64,000 nt of DNA, taken from NCBI GenBank assembly GCA_003344405.1, contig NOWV01000067.1, forward strand, positions 310,001 to 374,000, read 5' to 3'. The translations under genes and the position numbers were made by a program. Below are positions 49,258 through 61,439 of the stretch, in pieces (position 1 is the first letter of the stretch; each line of letters starts with the position of its first letter). Origin of the DNA: Trichoplax sp. H2. Its lineage: Eukaryota; Placozoa; Uniplacotomia; Trichoplacea. The notes under the pieces were generated by a model. The model did no database searches, was not told where the DNA came from, and was given only the letters and a program-made list of their open reading frames with translations.

Positions 49258-50239
49258 GTGCGTCTTAATACGTCAATAAAGCAAAATAATTCTCTTTACG
49301 ATCTTAAATTTATCCTTTGGACGCTTGAGTTAACTATAGAAATTATAGATTTAAGTTCGGTTAGATGAAAATACTGTAAAATACCTATGTGATGGATCAA
49401 ACGGCCTGAATATTCATAGATAATACATACATTAAGTACGATACTATATCATCGTATGCATCAAAATTGGGGTGACAAAACACAAGTCATCACTGGTTTT
49501 CTCTTTTTGTAAAAATAGAAACATATTAAATTGATTCATAATGATGCTAGATGGAAATTCAAGTGTACAGTATACTTACAGTATATGGGTAAAAATCAAT
49601 TACATTGGGCAATAATATTGGTCAGAGCTGATTTCATACGACTAGATGGAAAAATTGAAATGATGAAATTTAGGTACAGGGGAAAATTCATCGGAGATCA
49701 GCTAAACTATGCGAAAGATATCCAGTTATGCTATATTATTATTTCTGTGAAGTAACCCAGCTCAGAGAGGAGGTAAGGGTGTTGAAAATTTGGATTATTT
49801 AAGTATGAAGGTCGTTTCACATCTGGTAAATAGACATAATGCGTCATACAACTTGAAGTTGGTAGATTTACCTTAGTCTGGATAATGATGATCCATTCGC
49901 ATAATAGTCATGATTAAGTTAGTCAATTGCAAACATATGGTCCGAGGTGATTCATATGTTAAAAAAATTACACTGAGTCATGCACTAGGCTTTTTTCTAA
50001 CGTCAGTTATTGTGGCAGACAATGCGACAAGACTGTCTAGGGCTAGTTTAATCAGTAATGTATGAAATTGGGAAGTATTCCTAAATGACGATGAATCAAA
50101 TTTAGCTGCAGGAAAACGGTTACATCAACTCAATAAATTCTATTCTGGTTTATTAACTTACCATTGACGTCGATTTAAGTTATCTGGAGAACGCAAACTG
50201 TTAATCTTATATTAATGAAATAGACAAAGTGGTTTATAA

Positions 50240-50390
50240 CAAATTAAAAAAAGCAGACCGGTACTGTTATTATCAGAACATTTTGAAAATTGGCTTTGTG
50301 AATATCCATTCGAAGGGTGGAGTGGTGCTATTATAAGTAAGGAGAAATTACTTTCAAGAAGGCTATACCCAAGTCAGTGCGATATTTACG
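50240..50390 (+). CDS. Orphan exon-like segment, unknown protein
   Basis: An open frame of 50 codons follows a TAA and ends at phase 1 before a perfect GTAAGT donor. It includes LLLSEHFENWLCEYPFEGW and RRLYPSQCDIYG, whose composition looks protein-like. An AAAAAAAG acceptor at 50253 is possible but poor in pyrimidines. No partner exons were identified. It could be an exon of an unrecognised gene, a relic, or chance. Confidence 0.25.
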
Positions 50391-53300
50391 GTAAGTAAAA
50401 TACTCTAAGTAGATCTTATTTTGTTAAAGGCATGGAAAGAAGATTTATTTAAATTGAAAGAGATAAACGACAAAATCAATAACCCCACAGTTATGCTTGT
50501 TGTAAATGTAATACATAAGAGTGAACGCATTTGGTTAACTAAATTCTCCTAACTACACTAGATCATCATTAATTTCTGACCATCGTAAAATACTGTTTAA
50601 GATATGATTTGTACTTTTAGTATCGAGCAATATCTGCTGCAACAAAGTTTAAAAATCATTCTTAATAGAATAGAATAAACTTGGCAGATTATGATTATCA
50701 AGGCCAATACTCTATTTGATATTGCAGTTACGTAAATTAAGTACGTATTAGTGCGTGTTAAATTGAATGTAAATTAATAAGCTTTCTATGATCTAGTTTA
50801 AAAACCAGTGCTGAATCTAGTGTACTAAATCAAAGGCATACAAGAATAAAAGTTAAATTAGAGTACGCTATCAGATTTTTGCATTTATCATTGAATTAAG
50901 AATAGCACTTTGTTAGAGGTTCGGATATATCAATTATCGGCTAGTAGACTATTTCTGAAATCAGTTTATCCATATCTAGTTCTTAAAAATTTACTCGATA
51001 TTCAATTAAAAACATATACACGTGAGTGATTCACTATTGAATGTTATAAAATTTATTCAACTCTTTCTTACCTTAAATATCGTACTTTACACTTTATGAC
51101 TACCTTATTATGCGGACCTCTATACAAGTATTACTATAATGAATAAATCATTTAATTCTGTTGAAATAGATCGAATATTTATACCACTAGTATATTTAGT
51201 AATTTCAATTGGTGCACAGTATTGATAAAAGGATGTTCTATGTAATTATGATAACGTGAATTAAGCTTTTAGTCTTTCACTGTACTACAGATAGTGGCCA
51301 AATGTAAAATACGTATGAAAACACCAAAATCTAAACGCATAAGCGGATTTAAAGATTACTAAACTGGTCTGATTAATAGATTTTCTACAAACGAGTATCT
51401 TTCTACCACAAGCAATGAGGCGTTTTCTTAGTAAATATTAGCCGACGACATATTTGAAAATATTGTTCGAAACAGCCTTGTAAAATTGGCTGTTCTGAAA
51501 ATGTTTACGTTGTTAAAAGACGCGTTAGGAGTAGAAAGAGAATTAAAAGCTGAAATAGTAGGTAGATTATTAATAGAAATACCTGCTCGTATAATTTTTA
51601 GTCGAGAAAAATAAGATTAACTAGAATAGAAGGCGAAATGTCGTACGTTTAAAATAAGTTAAGGTGTAGGCAATTATCCATTTGGCGATACAGATACTTC
51701 ATCGTTAAGCCTAGTTTAAGTTTAGACTAGCTCAATATTGATCCAACTATCCGTACATAAAAAGGCTAACATATAACTCCGCATTCATTTCTAAAATTCT
51801 CTTAAACAGTTTTCCAATACGGAATAACTGATGTTGCATGACCGATTTGCAATGAACTTAGGTTACTTTTAATATCAGTAAACTCAAACGTTAGATGAAA
51901 TCTACTATTAAAAAGAAAGTAATTAAATATAGCTAGTGAAATATCTGATAGTCAACATTTAATATATTTCTTTGATCATCCCTTTAAAATCGAATGACTA
52001 CTGTTAAGCGCTAGATATTGAAATACATTTCATCGACTGTTCCTTCTTCACACCCTTTAAACCGTAATGATCAAATTAATCTATAGACTGCGATAATTTT
52101 GAATTTAATGGGTCTTTTATATTAGAATTGACTCTTTGAAAATTAGAAAATTTATATTAGTACATGAATTATGGGCATTTGCCATTTTTTATGATATCTT
52201 TCAAAGGTTTAGGACAAGTTTAAAGAACCTAAAGTAGGCTTACTTTTTTGCTAAGGACGCCCAATTTCAGGGAATGTACTATTAAAATTGAATAATTAAA
52301 AATTTGTAGTATTCGATAGTATAGACTACTGATATTTCCCTCTATCGTTTATTAATCTCGATGAGGAGCTCAGCTTTGCCTGAAATGACTTTCTGAGGTT
52401 AATAATTCTAATCATATGCGCATCTCATATTTGGAATACACTTCTGAAAATCAGATAAATGAAGGATTGGATAATAAAGATGTCGACTTATGTCATTCAC
52501 CATTTTCTTTATGATATTCCCTTAAACGTTGTAATCTGTAGCTTTTGATCGAGATCACCTAATTTTACTAAGAATGATAAAAATCCCGAAGGTAGCTCCT
52601 GTTTAAATTAAATAACTGAACATTATATAATGAAATGCGTAACATTCAGTATTTCTTTCTATCGTTCACTAAAATTTTATGACTAATTTATAAAGTCTAA
52701 CGGTCGCCTAATTTGCTGCTAAAGTTTCAATTCTTATGGGTACTTTGCGTTAAAATAGCTTCGGTTCAGTTAAAATAACCAAATCCTCCTGACGTTTACA
52801 GAACATCTCCAATTGTTTTTAATAATTTCCGATCACCTTTTTGCTATCAGAAATCAAGACGATTAAACTTAGATACTACGTCCTTGACCTTAGTAATTCT
52901 GTCAATTCATTCATTTCCTATAAGAATAGAAGACGATACTTTATAATCAGCTCTGAAAGAAATGCAGCAATACTTATACGGTAACAGTAAACATTGATAC
53001 TATGTCGCTAAGAAATGATTCAATCCCTGTTAAGGTCTTAGCGATGATATTATGTAAAAATTGACGATATTTGATTTCTGGTAAGACAAAGTGAAAAGTA
53101 GTGCCATTAGAAGGATACTTCCTTACAAAAATAAAATAAAACTATCGAAGATTAAATCTTCTGGTTCTTGATTGTGGCATTGTTGTATGAGACAAGAACA
53201 TCTATAAATTTTACTATTTTCTGTTTGAAATAAATTAGCTTTACCATGAATTTTACCACTTCGTTGGTTTTATCAGAGTTGATTAGTAAATTTATCAGAG

Positions 53301-55140
53301 TAGAATCAGATTTTATTTTTCCATGTGCTTTAAATCAGAAATATATCGAAAACAATTACTCTATTTTATTTCTATTACTATCAAAACACTGATGAATTGA
53401 CGATGATTGCAGACTTGCTAATTAGTCAAGGAGTCAACTCGTGTAGCAGAAATAATCAGTCATCGCTATAAGCACGGAAAATGAGCTGACATTTGTTGTA
53501 TATTCTAAGCTTATTCTCACGTGTAGAACATTAGTTACTGGTCAGAAGGAGAACCTGCTACTGATTCGGTCGAATAGAATATACTATGGAATATTAATTG
53601 CCTTTGCTTCTATTTCGGTCGTGATATTACTCAATGGTTAAACTTAATTCAATTAATCTCTGAAGGAAAATAACTCGTATTTTATGCGCTCTTTATCGCG
53701 TTAAAATTAGAGTGGTACTAATAAGATTCATTGACATCTGTTCGTACGATGATTTTATTTGTCTTTAATATCTCTAGCTGAAAGATTTTCCAATGCAAAG
53801 GAAAGTCATTCCTTCAATACTGTAACGATAGGATGATTAATTGTAGCCATTTTAGATTTATTACCATGATGAATTCGGAATAATGACGTATTCTTTTATT
53901 AATTTTCAAAATTAAAGCCATAGTGAAATTTGATGATGGCTAATTGTCAGAGGCATAGTTTCGATAATTTAATTAACGGTAGCCAATCCATTCTAATGAA
54001 CGAGTAAAAGAAGAGCATAATTCTATTTTGGCTTAATAGGAATACAAATTTAGAATTGGGCGTCCTTACATTCGTAATTTTATCGCTTAATTTCAGTCAG
54101 CAAGTTAATTTTAGCATTAGCTTTCATCGATTATGAATATAAGTACCACGGAAATGCAGCTTGCATGGGAGGAAAATTAACCATCAATTTATTACAGCAG
54201 CAAATAATAGCCTAAAGTCGGTAGTTTTGACAATGCCGATAAGTCGAAATATCAGTAGTAATTTCAGTTCTACCAAACCTTAATCGCATCTATTCATAGT
54301 TAAGCGACTCGTAATTGTACTGTGCTCTTTAATTCTAACAGACCAAAAAAGAAGGTATTTCCACTTTATCACATCTAATTTAGATAACGTCTATTTTATC
54401 TAAATAGATATCATTTATCTTCAATTCTCATAATAACTGTACGTCTTATTAATACTGTAGTATGAAACAGATATGCTGTAGTAGTGTTAAAAATTTTAAG
54501 ATAAGTGCAGCTTTAAGTAATCATTTGATTTTCTTCCTATCGCGTAATAAATTTCATGCTAAGTGTTATAGTTTTATAAATTTAACTTTACGTCTGATAT
54601 AGTATTAACTCATCTACAGTATAGCGTTAGAAAAGTTGATGTTTGATTTGCTGCTATCAGTCCATCTTATTGATAGAAAGTTGCCTTTATTATCTATAAA
54701 ATATTACCCTTTTAACTCTATATTTAATCAGTATTATTGTGAACGCAGTTTAAAGCTCTTATTGATATTGTTGCTATTTACGTCATTCTTAGCTTGAATA
54801 ATCCACTATAAATATTGGTATTAACGTTTGCCAGTTCAATTCAATAAAAGTTCTATACTCTATAAGTGATGCTTGAACTCGTTCTTGTAAGATAGGTCTA
54901 TACATACATTCTAGATACTACTACGATCGGATACGATAAATACTAGAATTAATGCTACCATTTAAGTTAGTAGCTCTGTGTACCTCATACGAGATGACTA
55001 CAAAAGAATACGTTAAGTATGGATATGTGCAGCCTTTAAGCATTGCTATAACAAGAATAATCATACGCTACTATCTTATTTTATTATAAACTGTTATTTT
55101 ACAGGGCAATATCGTAATCTAATTCCCTTAATCAATAAGC

Positions 55141-55199
55141 ATGGCTGAGAGTGAAGAAGAAACCTTACAGCGATTTTTGGCAAGCCTTAGTAAAGAAGG
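55141..55199 (+). CDS. Possible alternative first coding exon (of the downstream EF-hand gene?)
   Basis: ATG followed by 19 codons, MAESEEETLQRFLASLSKEG, then a strong donor GG|GTAAGT at phase 2. The 61057 exon also ends E-G at phase 2 before GG|GTGAGA, so both could join the coiled-coil exon at 62521. The two ATG exons are not phase-compatible with each other as placed (the acceptor before 61057 would be phase 0). This therefore suggests an isoform without EF-hands, or an unrelated gene whose other exons I did not find. Confidence 0.35.
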
Positions 55200-58100
55200 G
55201 TAAGTCATTTCCTTCTTACTAACTTAATATATGAAAGTAATTTGCAGTATGGGAATCAAGTTACTAGAATAATCAAAAACAAAACTGAATAAAATTTTTG
55301 CGTTCGATCGCCAACTGTGTAGATAGAATTTTCGGTTAAAATGCTATTAGTTTTCGCTTTAATGCTCGGCATCACTTCCATATTTTAATCTTTGCTGATG
55401 TGCATATAAGAGGGAAACCGGCATTTCATAAGTATTTGTTAAAATACTCAAGTCTGCTATGCCAATCGTTAAGAATTGAGGTTAACCAATTTTCGATAGA
55501 TTATTCTTATGATAGTAAAAATATCGAATTAAAATAGCCTAAACTGGAGTAGTAATTCTATCAAAACGATCTTACAATGAAATTTCAACTTTGTTATCGA
55601 AATTATAATTTTGCAATCGGTAGGTCCCCATTCACGAGATGCATTTAACATGAGCAAAGCTATTTTAGTACTAATGTCGTGATGGTTGTAGTAGCACATT
55701 AATATTGTTTTAATGATCCCAACAATTTCCATATCTTTCGGATCTCAATACTATGAATTGCACTCTTGATCTAAATAATTTCAGGGTTGATATCTTGAAA
55801 ATTAAAGTACTAATAGCGGGTTAAGTTCATAAATTTTTAAAGGATATTTTTTGCATGTATTACAAGTGATTTATATGTATATCCTATCATCAATGTTAAT
55901 TACATTAGGCTATGGGGTTTATTAAAGGTTGAAATTGAAATTTAGATTCTTAAGATGCTAGATTAATATTTACCTTACCAGATATTTATTTTTATTAAGA
56001 AAATAATTTGTCGCTTCTTTAAGTTATGGAAATATTCGTATGGATTATATAACATGGTATTTAAATGTTGACACCAATTTTTTGGAAATATGCTCATAAG
56101 TTTTTAAAAATAGTAACAATGTGAAGAACTATCCAAGCGGTATACTAATCTGTTGCAAGAATATCAAATTGGTACTACTGTACCATGTTATGGCACTCCT
56201 AAAAATAGCTTATATCTTAGGAATGCATTAGCACTGCTGTGGACTACTAATAGCTCATAGTCTCGTTAAAAACAAATCGACGACAGTATAGCATAGTAAC
56301 CTAGAGTAGAGCTAAAGTTGCTATATTCGTATGCGTTTAGCACTTTATCACCGGGGAATTACTTATATTGGCACTGATGAATCTAATTTCTTGGCATGAG
56401 TTAAGTAAAATCTGAATCGATACTATAGGCTTGATTTCATATCCTCATTTAGGACATCGTAACATACGCACAGCTTTGGTAATTTCAGCTTTGTAATAAT
56501 CCATGTGTGACCATTATTTTAATCTGTACGAAATTGTAGTATCAAGAAATATCCATGAAAGGGGCCACAATTGCGAATGATAAACCCATAATTTATGATT
56601 ACATATGTCACGATCATATTACTACTGCTTAATGATAAGATTAATCATACTTTATCGCTTAGCCCCTATAATAGCAAGCTCTACTGACGTACTCTGTATT
56701 ATCACTCTTCACGAATTGAACAACTGGTATAAATTGTGCTTCAACAGCGTTAACATAAAACTAATATTATGCCGAATTTTTAATTGAACTTCTTAATTCT
56801 CAACGGATTCAAGGGAACAATAATTGATCCTCTATTCAAATTCAAAGACATTCTATTATAAATGGACAGACATCATGCAAAGCTAGAGGAAAACAACTTT
56901 TGACAACTTGATACTGTATAGATTCTTTAGTGAGGCTTATAAAGTTACAACGTTACTGTTGAGGAAATACGCATTTATGCATTCATTTCCTTTCCATTGA
57001 TTCAGTCTAGCTCATTGCCTATTAAGTACTGTACAATATGATGTTTACTATATTGATTTTACAGAATTACTGGGTACCATATGTAGCAATCATGTAAAGA
57101 ACTAATAGACAAAGAGGAAATTGAATCTAAACGCCAGACATTTGATGGCTAATGACTTCAGAATAGCCTTATATCACTTTAGCATATTATTCCCTTGAAT
57201 TAATATCATGTGTCTACTACTGTATATACAGGCTTTACCAATAAAAGTTAAAAATTAAGATAACTTTAATAGCAGTAGAACAAGACGCAAGGGATAATTA
57301 ATATAGCTTATACCCGTAGTATATAAAATTACATTAGATTTACACAATTTCTATGTAAATAAATTTCCGTTGCTTTTAGGGAGTGATATTTAATTTCAAT
57401 TATATACGATTTTCGTTATAAAATAGATGTGGTAAGGCTGGGGATAGGTTATAATTGATTTCAAAATTATGCAATTCAGTAGCAAAACTTGAGTTATAGT
57501 ACAGTATAAGCTATTCAGAGGTTAGAATATTGCAATAATGTTTCGTTGTAGATGAAAAAGTGTGCAAAATTGTCTGAAATCGATAAGAATCGCATACTTT
57601 TCGATGCTTATAATTTGGGACCAGGGTCTATATATAATTCATTCACTTGCATACGTCAATGAATATTTAAAACCAAAATTTTTCGATGAAGCGTTGAATC
57701 TTCACGAATACAGCTGTTATTCCAACTATAATTTTGTATCGTCGTATCTTTCAGAAAACTAAAAATGGTCCAATTGTTGCTGTTAGATACGCTAATACAA
57801 AAATATCCTGTTCCGCTATGCCTTAACTTCAACGTTTATATTTACAAGATAAATAACTGATGAAGATCTAAGGAGTATTTTATTATCTAATGAAGTATAA
57901 TGAACCGATATCCTTAGACTACTTGGAATTTAACGTAAATCTAGTAGCATAATACGTGTATCCTTAATGATGGTTACCTTTAAATGCGTCAAAGTATTGC
58001 GTATTCCGATACTTTTAGTTCTAATTTCACTATCTTTGTTGATGGTTACCATTTGACGCCGCAAAATTATTTAATATTTCGATAATTTTAGTTTTAATTT

Positions 58101-61056
58101 CCTTATCTACGTCCAAGGCAAAGTAAAGAAATGTAGGGCTTGATATTCATTTGGCTAAATATGTTGTCGTGTTTAGCATTAAATTATTCTGTACCCAGCA
58201 TTAGGGCATTACAATATCTACACCAGTATCTGCGGAAGCTTTCACATAGTTCAATGTTGATTGATTAGATAGTGATATCTCGAACTAAAGGTATCTAGGC
58301 ATCATCCACGCAAAACAGAAAGGGTAAAAATAACCTATCCGTGTTTACAAATCAATACGAAAGTGGCAATAGGATAAAATATTTGATTTGCATTCGTTGT
58401 GTTGATATTATAAATCCCATCAGTGAGAAAAAACAACCACTAACCCGTTCGATAAAAAATTGACTGTAAACTAATGAACTATTAAAATTGTCATAATAAC
58501 ATAGCCACAGAAGTATCAGATGAAGATGATGATTAGAAAATAGTTTATTGATCGAATGACTAACTGCATATCAACGGTTATTAAAAATTCTTTTGTCATT
58601 GAGGATATTTGTTTAAAATTGTTATTACAATCTAAAGATGGAACAAGACCATCAGTTATTGTTCATCAAAGATGCTACTGATGGCTTTGTTATCAAGTTA
58701 TTCTACTCATTTATGCAACAATGGATAAGGGAACGATAGTATTTTGTTTTGTTATGTTATCTTATGAGACAAAAGATAATACCGTTAATGTTAGATTAGC
58801 AAGTCCTGCGTAATTGTAATATTGTTTCTTAGTTTCTATTGAAATAGCTAGTAGAAACACCGAGAAGGTTTAAATTAAAATGATCCATCATTACAGCGCT
58901 AGTTAAAATACATTTATACCATTCGTTTCCTGACCTGCTGTATTTCAAATTGTTGGTCTTTATGATAAAAAAGAGTACTAGATCGATCAGTATCAGTTAG
59001 ATTGATCGCCATTCCTTGTAGGGCATTGGTTTTATACGGAATTACCATACTTTTGCTTGCATTCAAGGGTATTATAGTTAGATCGAATTAATTGGATAGG
59101 GATAAAATAGAAAGACTAATATCAATCAACAGCTCCTAACCTAATATCCACCAAGACAATCTGAAATTTATATCATTTCCCATATCAGTAACACATCTGG
59201 AATCATTTTAGAATCATGACCTTGGGCTATTAATCATTCTTAACGAATAGGCATTGGAAAAGTATTCCATCGTATTGCTATTGCCAATCGAATATTGTAG
59301 TTCTTAGTAATACGAGTCTCGCTGCTTGGCTTACAAATTGGGACTGGTGGATTGGTTTAAAACAGCCATTGAACAAGCCATACTGGAATTGACTAAACAA
59401 GAACACATTACTTATAAATTACATCAATTCCTTCTTTCAAGTATCTATCCAACGTTAACAGAAACAACGGATTATCATTTGCTATCATCTAAATTCTTTT
59501 TAATTCTATTAATAATTCTGGACAATTTGAGAAATATTCCTTCTTATAGGACAGCATCATCCAGCAATACAAGGCTGAACCTATTCTTTCGTTGTATTCC
59601 TTCCTTGTCCTAGCGTTTGCTTTATAACAGAGAAATTTTCAGGCCAATATTACAGCACTGGTTACTATAGACAATTAATTGATTCAAATTACAGGATTAC
59701 TAGCGGTTAAGTTAAACGATTGTTGTCGCACTTTCAACTTTATTGATTAGTCAAAGGTTATGAAAGTTATCATTTCGATAGTATCAAGTAAGAGTGAAGA
59801 AGCAACTTTATAGCGATCAGCTCTTGCTTTCATTTCATCTTCCAGCATTAAACTGCTTTAATTTTAAGTTGAAGTTTCGCCTAATACCGCATCAATTATA
59901 CTTAATCCAGAAAATAAGTTTATTATTGATAAGATCATGAAGACACTATTATGATCCAAGTTTTTGTCTATCATTTCGGCTGATGGCAATCAATTTCTAT
60001 GCGACCATTGGCTTACGCAACTGAAAGTTATTCCTTCACCATTTCATACCACGGATTTCTTTCCCTCTCTCCACATTTAAAAAAGTTTCGTAATAGCGTC
60101 TTTGCAATTCATTACATGCTGAAATATCATTGAACTATCACATACAAGGCAATAAAATAAGATTCTAATTTACTTTATGTAACAATATCAAAATTAATTG
60201 ATATCCACACAATCAATCAATTAATTAGTACACACTAGCGATAGACGTGGAACAGTTGTACTAGTAGTAATTCATACAACATCAACTATAATATTATCGT
60301 CATTTTGTTGTTTTATGTATAGAGATACTATTAGCAATATTGCTATCAGAAATTTCTTTATAATACGAGTAATTCTCTACTAAATGCCGTTGCATTTAAA
60401 AGCGCACTTTTAGAGTATAACCTTTTCAGCATTCAGTTTCAATTTATTGCTTACTCATGGTGAAAGTAGACTGAATAGGAAGGAAAATTTAGACCTTCAC
60501 TAGGCTTCTTTGGCTGGCATTACCAAAACTAACCAATAAAATAGCGGAAGAAATCTTGAGTTAGCTTGTTAGGAATCTCAAAACGCTATTTCATTGAACT
60601 TTGTTTTAAATCTTACAATATTTTCATCCGAGTTACCTAGTAAATAAAGCAATTAATTACCTTCAGGATCAAGATTCTTATTGATGTAATATCAATTGCA
60701 ATATAGTAAGTTAGTGAATTAAAACTACTAGAGAGTGGTTAGAATCGAGACAATTGAGGAATTTAATCCAGCCTTATTTGTCAAAACTTGAATTCATGAT
60801 CGCAGAGACAGTAAGCATTGACTGAAGCAACCTAAAATTGAAGACTTTTCAGCAGTTATTACCATAAATGGAACTACTTAAACTGTCAATGATTTATTAT
60901 TAATAATTATTTATAACAGAAGCTAACTATCCTGCATTAATTACTGAATTATTTTGGGGAAGAGTGTTACCGTCGAAAAAAATTAAAGTAATTTGTTCAT
61001 CCATCATCTTATCCTTATGCTTGATTACTAGAATTTTGTAATTAATTGAGGTCAAA
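55200..61056. other. Region between the possible first exon and the EF-hand exon
   Basis: AT-rich, no confident exon. It holds a 72-bp-period imperfect tandem duplication at 57968-58111 and a 95-codon frame without ATG at 59326-59613. It may be a long first intron or intergenic. Confidence 0.45.
57968..58111. repeat. Imperfect tandem duplication, 72-bp period
   Basis: Two copies begin TGATGGTTACC at 57968 and 58040 and share TTTTAGTT.TAATTTC near their ends. Diverged, so not recent. Confidence 0.65.
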
Positions 61057-61439
61057 ATGGAAGCTTATAGGAACTCAACGGATAAAGATCATTCTACCCA
61101 ATTAGCTAGAAGTTTATTTGATGTTTGCGATGTTGCCCAGCAAGGTTATATTCAACGTTGCGATTTAGAAATTTTATGCCAAAAAAAGGTAATACCCATT
61201 TCAGTTGACGAAGCTCATCAATTATTTTATTTACTGGACGAAAATGGCGATGGGATTGTTACGATCGAAGAATTTATGAGTTGTTTTGAAGATGCTATTG
61301 GTATAGCAATGCCTAAAAACCGTAATCAAGAGACTTTAACCCCTCCATTATCATCCCCGGAATCGACGACCCATTATGAACATGAGAACACTTATCCTAA
61401 TGATTACCTGGAATTTTTTCATAATCAATTCTTTGAAGG
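61057..61439 (+). CDS. EF-hand exon
   Basis: Begins MEAYRNSTDKD and ends FFEG, phase 2 before GTGAGA. It encodes both EF-hands and a Pro/Ser/Thr-rich linker. Confidence 0.78.

Larger units (their letters stand above)
46442..55140. other. Gene-poor region (8.7 kb)
   Basis: No confident gene. It contains hairpins at 48506-48524 and 49221-49257, an orphan exon-like segment at 50240-50390, and around 52150-52700 a weak impression of diverged copies spaced about 320 bp apart. All other open frames look like background. Confidence 0.5.

Noticed and set aside
56107-56260. Possible exon reading EELSKRYTNLLQEYQIG
   Set aside because: Looks helical, but the acceptor that keeps this frame does not match the phase of the 55141 exon, and it runs into a stop without a donor.
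59326-59613. 95-codon frame between the possible first exon and the EF-hand exon
   Set aside because: No ATG, no recognised motif and no good splice donor. I cannot exclude an old relic, but there is no positive evidence.
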